In this document: one piece after another, positions 28,701-40,700 of the stretch
How positions within the stretch are numbered: the stretch's first letter is position 1
Layout: every line of letters starts with the position of its first letter
Assembly (NCBI GenBank): GCA_013399305.1
Contig: VXAI01000182.1
Location: forward strand, 937,197 to 1,001,196
Reading direction: 5' to 3'
DNA from: Rostratula benghalensis
Taxonomy: Eukaryota > Chordata > Aves > Charadriiformes > Rostratulidae
DNA length: 64,000 bases
Position numbers and translations under genes: made by a program
Notes under the pieces: generated by a model
The model's input: the letters and a program-made list of their open reading frames with translations, nothing else
Told to the model about the DNA's origin: nothing
Databases searched by the model: none

Positions 28701-31700
28701 AAAGAGAAATGCGTTGCTTCCCCTTCCTCATCAGAGTAGTCTCAAGGGTGGATTAATTTACCGACCCTCCGAAAAGTGCAAGGGTTTATAAGAGGTGCCA
28801 AAAAATCCATTAGTTAGGATGAAGAAAAAGAGAAAAGGGAAAAACAAAGTCAAAGACCAGTAGCAAAATAGGAAGTAAGAGGGGATACTAATTGCTAAAG
28901 GAAAACTTCAGGTGGCCACAGAGTTGCTTCCAAGTCTTGGCTGTGGGGTCACAGAAGAACAACACCGCTGTCACCCAGCTAAGCCACTGGCACGGTGAGC
29001 TGTGGAGGAGGAGAAAGGTCTGCTTAAAGCACAGCAGCAAATTCTTATGAGAACATATACACCTACATAAGAGCACAGAAAAAGCAACCTAGGCATAGAA
29101 CTAGTTGATCCAGAGTTTCTTACTGTTAATCACTGAAGAGCAGAGACACAAGATCTCTGATCTTTGGCAGTATGCAGGGGAGAGCATTTGACATCGAAAC
29201 AACCCTTTCTTCTTTAATTGCTTCTCAGATTTCTCTCTGCTTGTTATCATCGTGTAAAGCCTCTCCATGGCATCAGCTAGACCCCTCTGCTCTCCAGAAC
29301 CTCTATTGAAGCCTGGTTCTACTAAATGTAAATTCTCTCCTGGAGCTTTCTCTCTTCCAATTTAACTGTCTTCTCTGCCATTCCCATCACCAAATTATCC
29401 TCTCCTTTTCTGGGATACAAAGTATTTGCTCCCTCAAGCCCATCTTCCAATCCAGCTCTTGCAGTGAAGGCCTGTGACAAAATGTACCAAATACAGTACA
29501 GTAAAATTCCACTAACCTTTATCTAAAAAAACATTGTAAGAATGCCCTGAAACACCTGGCAGGGATTGACTTTCAAAGCTCCTCAGTGCTTTTGCCAGAC
29601 TTTGAAGTACGCAGTCAGTTTTCAATCTGTAAAAGAGATTACTGAGAGTGGACATAAGAGGGGTAGATAAAATCATGAGCAGCCTGAAGGAACAACAATG
29701 GGGAACAACCACTCACTGTCTCTTCCAGTATGGGACTGGGAGAGAAGAGGGAGGCTAAAAACAGGTGGAGGTTTTCCTTCACACAACACCTAACTTAAGT
29801 CTCAAAATTCTCAACTATGGATGTGGGCAATGCTTAAAAAAAGTCTACAAAGATTTCAAAAAAGAATCACTCTTTTCAGAGGTGCACAGCAATAGGACAA
29901 GAGGCAATGGGTACAACCTAGAACACAGGAAATTCTGTCTGAACATAACAAAAATCTTCTTTACTTTGAGGGTGTCAGAGCACTGGAACAGGCTGCTCAG
30001 AAATGCTGTGGAGTCTCCTTCTCTGGAGATATTCAAAACCCACCTGGATGTGTTCCTGTCAACCTGCTCTGAGTGACCCTGCTGTGGCTGGGGGGTTGGA
30101 TAAGATGATCTCCAAAGGTCCCTTCCATCCCCAACCATTCTGTGATGCTGTGAATCAGACATGCCCTGAAGAAGAAATCCATTGAGGGCTACTAAACACA
30201 AAGGACCCACCTCTAGCTCAGGAAGTTCAGAACTGCCAACTGACTGACACCTGGAGGTATGTTTAACCTGTCCTCATGTTCTTTCTCGGGCATGTGCTGC
30301 TGACCACTGATACTAAGCTACATGGACATTTGCACTGACCTGGCTAGTGTGGCCACTGCTGCATCAAACCCTTCTTGTACACATACATTTTCAGGGAAAC
30401 ACGTGAAAGTCTTATGCATTAAACTGTCTCTCGACCCAATGTTTTTTCAGACCCAGAAGGTGAGCTCCTCTCCTCAGCGTGGAGCTGCTGGCATAAACGA
30501 TGCTCCCAGTGGAAGAATTTACGCACTCAGTGCTCAACTACTCATTTCACAGGGAAGGCCTTTAGTGGCTTCCATGCAAATGTGCAGTTCCAGCCACCCA
30601 CATTTGACAACTGCATTCTATTTGGAAAAGTAGATTAAAGGCTAGGATAAAACAGAATAAATCAATTAATGCGTAAAGCTTAGTTTAACTGCAAGAGCAC
30701 TGCGATGTTCCCACAGAGCTCAAAGGACCATGTAAGACACGTTTCTTAAAACTCTGATATGATAACAGGATCAATACACCAAAGGTTGCTGTTAGACACA
30801 CTGGCACACACTGCTGTTGGCTACTCAGTGCTGCCAAAAGGATGGCAAATTCTCGCAAGCTTTTTTTTCCTATACTAGCTGTGACAACCTAACCTTTTTG
30901 TACATATCCCTTCTGATACGTACCCCATCTACGTACATCCCGACTCTTCCTCCACACCCCACAAGAAATGAAGGCAACACAGAGCGTTTAACGCATCGTA
31001 CAGACTCAGAATGTGGATCCATGTCTATATTAAGGCATAAAATTAATAGAATTTATTGTTCAATGGAGCAAACTGCTATGAAGCACAAGGAACGGGTCTT
31101 GTTACAGTTGCCATGTGAATCATAACTTTGATATTTCCTGATGTGTATTTAAAACTCCAGCCTCCAAACAGCATAGAGTATTTCTGGATAAGATTACCAT
31201 GTGTGCATACAACATGTGCATGCAAACTATGCGTCCACACCGACTGTTAAATAGCAAATTGCTACAGCAGCTGTCTGAGTTGCAGGCCCCTCTCTGAAGA
31301 AGCCAGACTGCTCCTGTCCAGCCAGATGCCAACTGTCAGACAGCCAGGGCACGTGCTGCTGCTGCTGCCTACATTCCCAAACATGGCAAAGTTGTCACCA
31401 CGCTAGTCAGGTCTGTTAGAACGGCCGTGTGCTGGCATCGTGGACACACCACACAGGGCTGGGAAGGCCTGTGAAGGCTGGCACAAGCACCTGGTGGAAG
31501 AGGGGTAACAATGGTATGACTGGCTGAGTGGCACAGGGACTGCAACGTTGCAAACTTCTGTTGAGAAAAAGGAATGAGTAACATCTGCACACTTTTCAGA
31601 GAAGTCCACAGCAAGGGCCATGCTGTTCTATACAAACCTCACTGCAGTAAACTGCAATGGAATATTCTTGTTCCTTCATTCACACAGATCTGAAGTATCT

Positions 31701-34700
31701 TGTATGCCACGTTCACTGCAACTTTTGAAACTACAAAACCATACGTAATTAAAAGCCTCAGTAACTCTCTGGATGGTTTCTAAACTTGCTTGTATTCCAG
31801 ACTGCCTGCTCTTCTCCACCAAAATACACTTAAACTCACTCTCCTTGAGCTGATTCCTTCCTACAGGGGGGAATCCTACACTATTAAGCCCTGGTGGTCA
31901 GAACAGAGCAGGTACTTCCATCTCTTTTCTTCTGTAATCTGATCTATGCCTGTATCTGTAATCTGTATCTGATCTATATTTCTCTAATAAACCTCAAACT
32001 TTAAGAAAAAAAAAAAAGGCCTTTTGACACCTTTTTGCAATCCAAAAACAAACTGTAGGAATCCTGCAGTAAATCCATTCCTTTTCCAGAACGCCTTCAG
32101 CACCAGCAATGATGCTGAACTAAAGTTTCAGCAGAAACCATGTGGGAAGGGCCAGAATTCACAATTGGCTACTACGGGCTACTTTATATCTGCTGTGCAA
32201 AACTTGGAGGACTTAAAACCAAAAGACATTTGCAGTCACAGTTCTTCCATGTATTTACTAGACCCTAAAAGATTTTTTTTTTTTTGAGAGGTAGAAACTT
32301 CCCGTACCCTCAAACCCCCAGTGTTATTACAAGCTGACTTCCCTAAAGCATTTATCACAAAATCACGCAGCCTTCCCAGGCTTCAAAACTGGTGTGGCAA
32401 TGGGCTGGTCTCGTTCATGGCCTCCTACAACATGCAAGATTACTGGCTTCCAAATTACAAGTCCCAGACTCGGGAAAGCCCATTAGGAAACCTGCACACA
32501 AGATCCTCACATGCAAAGCTAACACAGTTGGTTGCCTGTGTGGTTCAAAAGCTTCTATCAGCCTGTTTAAAAACACTGTGAGAAAAAGAAGGAGAACCAG
32601 TCAGAGAAGAAACCCAAAGCCTGAGAAGCTGCAAATAACAATAGAGAGAAATAAGTCAGCTAATAATTTTAAGTAAGAGTCACAGCCTTGAAGCCTTCCC
32701 ACAACAGACTTATCACTTGAGCTGTTTACTGCAGATCAGAAAGCCTAACGCTGGATGGCCTTTGATGGTTTTTTTTGTTTCTAAAACATACTCTTTTGCA
32801 GGTGATTCATAACAAGACAAATTCTCAAAGGGAGCCCAGTTATAGTGTGGGAACACTTAGTTTCCAAAACAGAAGAGAAGGCAGGATCAGTAACAAGTTC
32901 AAAGTGTTCTTTCAAAACACTAAATCTCATACGCCTCTAAATTAGCAAACAGTTTTATTCAAGCCCTTTGTTCACAGCTTCAGCGAACCTGAAAGGGAGT
33001 CAAAATACAAGTAATTCAGTGGTCAGGAGAACACGGAGGACAAGGACCTTCTGAAAGTAAATATTTAGAGTAATGTGTTATCTTCACAGAAGCACAGAAT
33101 AGTTGAGGCTAGCAGGGACCTCTCTGGAGATTGTCCCGTCCAACCCATCTGCTCAAAGCAGGGCCAGGTCTAGTTGTTTTGAGTATCTCCAAGGATGGAG
33201 ACTCCACACAACCATGGGCAACCTGTTCCAGTCTTTGACCACACTCACAGCAAGGAGTGAAGGGTTTCTTTAGCTCACAAAGAGCTTTCCTTTGTGTCCA
33301 TTGATTCACTGGTACTGACTCAGTTCTATTTGATGCCTGCTGTCACCAAGGGATATGACATCACTCACGTCAGCAATGACATAGAAGGCTACTGACCCAT
33401 CTACAAGAATGGATGAATGGAGCACAGCTACATGATCAAAGGAAGTCACTGTTCAATGGAACAGGAAAGCTGCATTAGGCGCCTAATTACAGGCCTGGCA
33501 AGATCAACCTGATCAATGTTTGTGACTCCGAGCAGCGCGCTCACTGCACATAATTGTGTGAAATTGCATTACTCAGCCCACAGCCTCCCTCAGGAGGAGG
33601 AAGGAAGGAAAAGGGGCCCAAGGCAAGAGATTTGTATCAGCTGAAGTCTATGTATTGATAGACAGCAGTGAGAGTGGATGGCTATCAGTGGTTTCTGACC
33701 GAACAATTTTTCTTCTTTAAAAGCCTGACAAGTAGCAACAAAATAAGATCTCCACTCATGAGTCCCACCTACTACATCAGATGAACCCCGAGTACACTGT
33801 GAGAGAAATATGTGTTTCCCAAATCATCCTCACTGCTGGTCACCGCATATTGCCACCCACTCTGCTCCTTCCTGATCCAGATTCTCTGTTTGCAGTAGTT
33901 TGGTTCCTCAGGTCTCTTCAGCAAGCCTGGGTACACTAACTGTGACTGCAACTGTGACCAGCTGGTTTTCACACCAACGGAGGGGATGCCTATCAGAGAG
34001 GGGTAAAAAAATCTGCACTTGTCCCCCCCTTGGCATTTGGAGCAGACTCACAGCTTCTGTTCATGGGAAGACACCAGCAAAAAGCTCTCTAGCTACTTCA
34101 GCAGGTAGCAGAGTGGGTGTTTCATTGCTAGCTTTTAGGAGCTCCCTTTCATGACAATAGATCTTTACTATTTTTTGGAGCTGAGATTCTGAATCCATGC
34201 AAAGTACTCCACTGTTTAGTACAACATCACAGAATGGACAAAATGAGCTGTCTCAGCAACAAAGGATACCCTTTCCAGTGTTTATTATCCCTTTAAAAAT
34301 TCCGCGGAGACAGAGAAGCCAAAAGATCTTTAATTTTATAGCAGGGGTATGCAAGGACATCAAAAAGAGGAGGTGTTACTTACTAATAGCCCCTGTGTAG
34401 GTTGGCTGTGTAAGGTCTTTTGGCACCTTCCTGTAGATGTCAAACCTGAAAGAGGAAAAGCAACAGCCATAAAACAGGTGGAACATTTCAATATATTTCA
34501 TGTTCCCACAGGGATGGATGATGCTGAAGTTTTTCCATCCACCTTTCCAACAACATTTTTTCAGTTCGCAGAAGGAGATGAGAAGGAAAAACAAAAAAAA
34601 TCCTTTTTCTTTTGTACAATTATGTAACTGTGCTCTTTGGCTCTGATTTCTAAAGCACTTTTCTCCACCTCCCTCTGCTTTGCTGTCATGGATCTGAGCA

Positions 34701-37700
34701 ATCTGAACTGTGAGAGGTGCCAGGGAAGAACTCATACTGGACACGTTTATAGACCACCGTAAAAGGAAAAGGGTACTCTGCAGACTCCTGAATAAAGAGG
34801 CCTGGAAAAAAAAAACCCAACAAAAAAACCCCACCACCGCAAAACCAGTGAGACACAACCTGTATTGTCCCATGTAGTTTGTGTCCTGCAATAGCCAGAA
34901 ATTGACAATACCAAAGTCAGAAATCAAGGTGCTGAGAGAAGAATCCTACCCTTGGATACACAAGAAAAATTAACCTAAAAGTCTGCTACCCCCTCAGCAA
35001 GATCTAGTTTAATATTAGACTGTTGTTTTGATTCAGTCATAGCTTTTAATATCCATATGGCTCAGCTTTGCTATTTTAAACTCTCCACAGTTAAACTTTC
35101 ACTGCCCTTATGATGTTAGCTGTATTATTTCCTACAAGCTTGTGCTCCTGCATGGCCAGTTGCAATGCAGCTCTGACATCAGTTTTTCCACCACTTGGTA
35201 AAAATTAATTAATGCATTAACACACACACACACCCTACAGAAGGAAGTGACTGGTTCTCCCCCAAAACGGACTTTTTTGGATATACCACAAGTGGGTGAG
35301 ATTTGATGCTTTTTCCAGCCCTGCAGAGGCATGAGAGACAACGGCTTCCAAATTCGTATTCTATACTGCACCAAGATGAAACACCCCCAGGTTTATTCAG
35401 TAGTTCCTACTACACGAAATATTATACTGAGAGTTTAAAAACTACACCATCTCTCTTTTCTTCCCTCTTCACCTGTTGAGATCACTTACAACTTGGAGAC
35501 ACCCTGGGTGAACAAAGCAGCATTTGTCTTGTATGGGACTAGAAGGACGTGGCTGCTGTGTTTCATTCAGGAGCTGAAGCTGGAGGAAGGAAGGGTAAAT
35601 GAGGGAAGGAGAGCTGCTATAAAGAGAGTTCACCCACCCAGCTCAAGTCCTGAACACGGTGTGTCACCAAGAAACCACTCCAACAACCCGCTGTCATACA
35701 CTTGACAGAGCATGTTGCACAGCATATGCATTGGAGCTCTATGTCTTTATGACTATTCACTGCTTGTCTTCTAAATAGATTAGTAAGATCCCTGAACCAA
35801 ACAGTCCATTTATGGCTCTCCAGCTGCCCTGAGAACATCTGGAAAGTGCTGTTTACATTCTTTCCACACACACCAAAGCAACAGCAGCGGCGGACGGTAA
35901 AGCAGCCCAGAGTAGCTGATGACATCATGGTCTCACAGGCGGAGGAAGCTGCTGATCATTCCTGCTCACAGCCCATTAAATGCTGAAAGCCAGGTCCTCT
36001 CGCCAAAGTCACAGTAACAGATCAACAAGGCTAAAAAAGCCGAGAGAAAGAAAAAGAGAGACAGCACACACGAACACGCAAGAGCTGCTGCCGAGTGTGA
36101 GTGAACAATTAGAAATCGGAAATAGCTCTATGCTGGATTCAGTAAAAACAGCAGCATGTGGATACTATAAAAGGAAGTTTGTTCTTACAATGACAACTAT
36201 TTACTAGTTTTAAAATGATGACCCATCATAGGATTAAAAAAGAATATCTATCTTTTTAAATAACTCAGTGGAAAGTTGATGTCATGGCAGGGTTCTCTCC
36301 TCTCAGACTGCCATTTTAATCACACCCAGACCCCACAAATTGAGTTTTACATGGCGTTCAGTAAGCTAAGATTAGGCAAAGACACTACAGAAAGTGATCA
36401 ATGCCTCCGAGCCACATTTACCACCTGGCTTTATATACTTAAAAGGCAGTCCCCCTCTCTGTGCTATTCTGCTTCCCATCTCTGCTACTACATTACATTC
36501 CCTCTCTCTTCTACTGCCATAACATACAGCTAAAAAGGGCTTTAAGCAAGTCTCTGGATCTGATTTGCCTGGAGTTTTGAGAACTCTTGGATCTATGCTT
36601 GCAGGCTCGAGCCTCCCTGCAAGCCCAGTACAGCACACGTGCGAGAGCTGTCACACGAGGCCCTTAAAGCACTTTAAGGTTGACTTATTGTGTGAGCACA
36701 CACAGCTCACTGGGTGAAGAACATCAGGCAAACAGCGTCCCTGCCTTGAACTTACAGTCTAGAGGCACATACAAGAGTACAGAACAACCCAGGAGGACTG
36801 CATAAAGCTTTAATGGCTCTGTTTTGTACCACTAACACATTTTTTGGATAAGGACAGACACTAAGGAATAACACCGAATCAAGGGCAGACAATGTATGCA
36901 GAAGAGGCAGCAAGAGCAGACAGGCTGGTAGGGAGGAAGGAGGGAAGCTCGGTTTAGATCTCAGGGATGAACACAGAAGCTTGAAGGATGACATCCAGAA
37001 CCTGACTCGAGCAGCAGAAGGGGAGGCAAGCAGGGGAGGTGTACTTAAGCTTGCAGTGGGATGCTGAGATGATCAAAACAATTAATGTTAACAGCAAGGG
37101 AATGGAAAGAGACAGGTTTGGAATAAGAGGCCAACGCTGCTGGCTTTTGCTCACTGACACATGATACCAGTAAGTCCAAGCGACTACCAAACCAAAAGAA
37201 GAAGGACTGGGTACGTGCATGTATCTGGGGAGAACATTCATCTCCTTGGAAAACACATGCTCTGGATTAGGAAGGCTTATATTAAAAACTGGATTAGGAG
37301 GCTTTTTATTTAAACTCTGAGTTAAAAGAAGATTAAAATTGCAGGTTTCAATGACAGCTTGAAAAGTATGTTTGTGAGACACAAGAGATACGAGATCCCA
37401 GCAGCAAGTAGAGGATGAAGCCAAAGAAGGCCTCATTAATTGCATCTAACTATAATAAGTCAGTAAAACAAGCAAACTTCTCAAACAAAACTGAAAAGTT
37501 CACAAGATTTGTTGTAACAGGAGACCCTGTGCCCCAAGAAATCAGAGGTTTGTGAAAGCCATAGTTCCTATCAGACCTAAGGGTTAAAAATGTGATTCAC
37601 TTTTAGACTCCTGTAGACAAACCCCTCTCCTTTTGCCACCAGCTTCTTGCCTAGTCACAGAGCTCGCTGGAAGCAATTTTAGGGAATCACTTACACTGTC

Positions 37701-40700
37701 CTGGGAAGAGAACGAGTATTAGACACCCCAGATGATTTGTAATGTATGAGGGAGGAGGCCACGGAGTTGTATGCATGGCAAAGGGGAACAGGTTTTACTT
37801 GCCCTCAGGTCAGATGTTCCTGCAAGCACCTGCAGTAAAAATTCCAATACGCCTCCAGGTTCCTGAGGCATTGGTCACTTGGAAGAGTATTTGTACCCTG
37901 GGAACAGAGATAAACCTCGTGCTTTATACATTGCAAAAGCTGCCTTACAGATTTCAGATACTGGCACAGTCAAAGCAGTGGAAGGTATTACTAACGCCGG
38001 CGGAAGACGGGACGTTCAGAAAGGTTACACCAGCCGGGTGGTAGCCCAGCGAGACACACTGTACAGCCCTGTGAATACCCACTGTCATAGTTTTGTAGTC
38101 ATACCCAAAAGGACCATGAGAAACCAGGGTGCAGATTTACAGCGTGTCCACCGCCCTGCAGTAACTTACCACGTGAACTCTCTTAACCTGCAGCACTGTG
38201 CAGTAGCTGACCCTGCTTTCACACATGGATTCGTGACTTCACGCGTACAAAGCACGCACACGGTTTCCACAGCCAGCACCTGATTTATAGAGAGCTTTAA
38301 GCAACTTTGTTCCTTTGCTCAACTAGACAAGACTTGTAAGGCGAAGTAGTGTCTTTGAATTAATCAACTGACACAGCTGCGGAGTGGAAACAACAAACTT
38401 TTTGCTAAGAAAGCTTTCTCCAGGTCATCCATGCCCTCATAAAGGGAGGGCTGGACCTGGCAGTACCAGAATACAAGGCTAAAGATAGAACTAGGCTGTC
38501 ATCAGTGTAACAAAGGAATTTCCTGACACATCTAGTGTATCTATTGTCTTTTCTTTCAATAGCGAACATGGCTGCAAACAAAGAAAAATAAAAGAGCTGT
38601 TTGGTAACGTCAGAGTTTCACAGGGACTAACATTCATAACTAACATGAGGGAATACTACAATACTGCCATTTCTCAATCCAGTGCTGAAAGGATATAACA
38701 AAAAACTTTCTTACCTCCCTGACGGAAACGTCAGCAAACTGGTAAAACAGCATTGTAAAGAAAAGCAGCAAAAGATCCATTCTCAAATAGGCCCAAACGG
38801 AGAATTCACAAACCTTAGCATGATTAAACCATGTTTGAGGCAGAGTTCCAGCTGCCTGATGGACTGGAGTGCAACAGTCCTCTCAGAAACCAGAAATTAC
38901 AGGTGTGGTCTCATCTTATTGCAGTTGCACAAGTGGACAGCGAGGTAAAATTGCAGATGGGTGCACCTCAGTGGAGCTGAACAAAAGGATGACAGATTTG
39001 AAATGACAGAAGTATTGGAAGGATTTCAAAAGCTGTATCTAGACTAATTTGGGCTGTTGTTATTCAAACATTTTTTTCTTCAGAAGGAAGTATATGCTCT
39101 TCGTGTTCACTTCTCAGGATCTCCTAGAGCCACAAAAAGTGTCCAAGTGTTTAACAAGCCAGAGGCAGACGCAGCAGTGCTCATCTGAGTGGGACAGCCG
39201 CAAATAATCACGTCCAAGGCTGACTCGGCAGAGGCGATGGTAGGTCAAACCCAACAGAACACAGCAAGTTGACATCATCAGCCCTGGGGTGATTCCTGAC
39301 TTTGCTCTCACATCTATCCGATTGACAGGGAGGACAGAAGATGTCTACCCAAACACTGCCTTTTTTTCTAGAGTAGATACCTCAAATGCCTGCCCTGAGA
39401 ACGGGGATGAGCTCACTCACTCAGCAGGAGCTGCTACGAGCCTGCAGGGCTTCCAGCCAGGGCGTGCTCTATATACACCTCAACAGTTTCAAGTCTGGAT
39501 CTGAAATACTTCAAGAAATGAAGTAATAAGTACATTACATTTCACTGAAGATGACCACCTCCCCAGACAAATCTTTGGAATCTGAAAAGAGCTTCAATGA
39601 AATACTACAGTAACACCTCTGTAAGATGCTGTTAATTTTTTCATGAGCAAGAAGCAAAGAACTTGAGGCAAAACCAACAAAAAAATTACTTGTAAGTACA
39701 ACTAACTAGATGGTGATTAAATTTGAATGCCTTGTAGCAAAGGGAAACTTTGATATCTAAAAGATTTCATATCAGAGAAGGAAAAACACTAATTCCTCCC
39801 TTCAGCTTACAGCATTTGTTGCAACCCTCATGCGTGCTCACCCCTCCCTGGCAGACAGAGGGAGAAAACAAAGGAGCAATGCACTGGCCGTGTGTGTCAC
39901 CTGGGGCAGACACTCAAGCACAGGTCACAAATGTCCCCGTGCAGGAGTCACTTGACACAGCAGACACTTCAGCTCTGGCTGTGGAGCACCAACAGAACTC
40001 CGGAGCGAGCAGCAGCGGGATGTTTCCATGTACCCTTCTGCAAGGTCTGTTTGTACTGACTTAACTGAGGGGCAAGGGAAGGATTGTTTGCAGCTCTTGG
40101 ACTGTATTTTGGATTCCAGTTGATCAAGCAGCCAAGCAAAAGTGCTCTACATTCACATGGTGCTTGGTCACAGTACAGAACTCAGGGACTGAGTCAAAGT
40201 CAGTAGCAAAGAGATCGATTTCCATCCCTTTCCACTCCTCAGATGATTCAGAGATTTAGCTTTAATGTTCACAGACTGGGGAAAAAAAAGTTTTTGTTCT
40301 CCAGGCAGATTATCTTTTTCCCCAGAAGAACTGAATAATTAAACAACAGCCATTTTCTGAAGCATACTGGCTCTACCATAGGTACTTCGCAGCACACAGT
40401 GAAAGGGGATGGTGTTTAGAGGACCTCATCATTCATTACAGCAAATTACATTCTGATGTCAAAGACGATTAAAAAAAATAATAAACACGATCAGTATCAT
40501 GGCTGACATTCCACCTTCAGCAGGTCAATGGTGGCATAAATACATCATGTCATCTTGTCTTAACAGCAAGGGTCCATGGCTGTGATTCACACAGAAGAAT
40601 GTGGGTGTTGAACCAACACTTGATTCTCCACCTCCCGCATTAACCAAGTTTTAGAAGTGGCATCTATTTTTCAGCAGATACCACATTTGAAGTTGAGGTC

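Larger units (their letters stand above)
26879..34383 (-). other. ERGIC1: ERGIC1 intron 2
   Basis: 7,505 bp and the most repeat-loaded intron: CR1 fragments at 27398-27905 (sense to the gene), 29850-30154 (antisense) and 33084-33350 (sense). It also contains an AATAAA followed by a 12-A run at 31986-32017 and a T-run near 32272-32285. The rest is unique sequence. Confidence 0.85.

Noticed and set aside
34376..34927. 183-codon minus-strand ORF
   Set aside because: Only its last 20 or so codons are real (ERGIC1 exon 2). The rest reads upstream intron sequence past the splice acceptor.
37879..38283. 134-codon ORF on plus strand in a mildly CpG-containing part of intron 1
   Set aside because: No known domain and no flanking exon partners. 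CpG density is too low for a promoter. Conservation would be needed to revive it.
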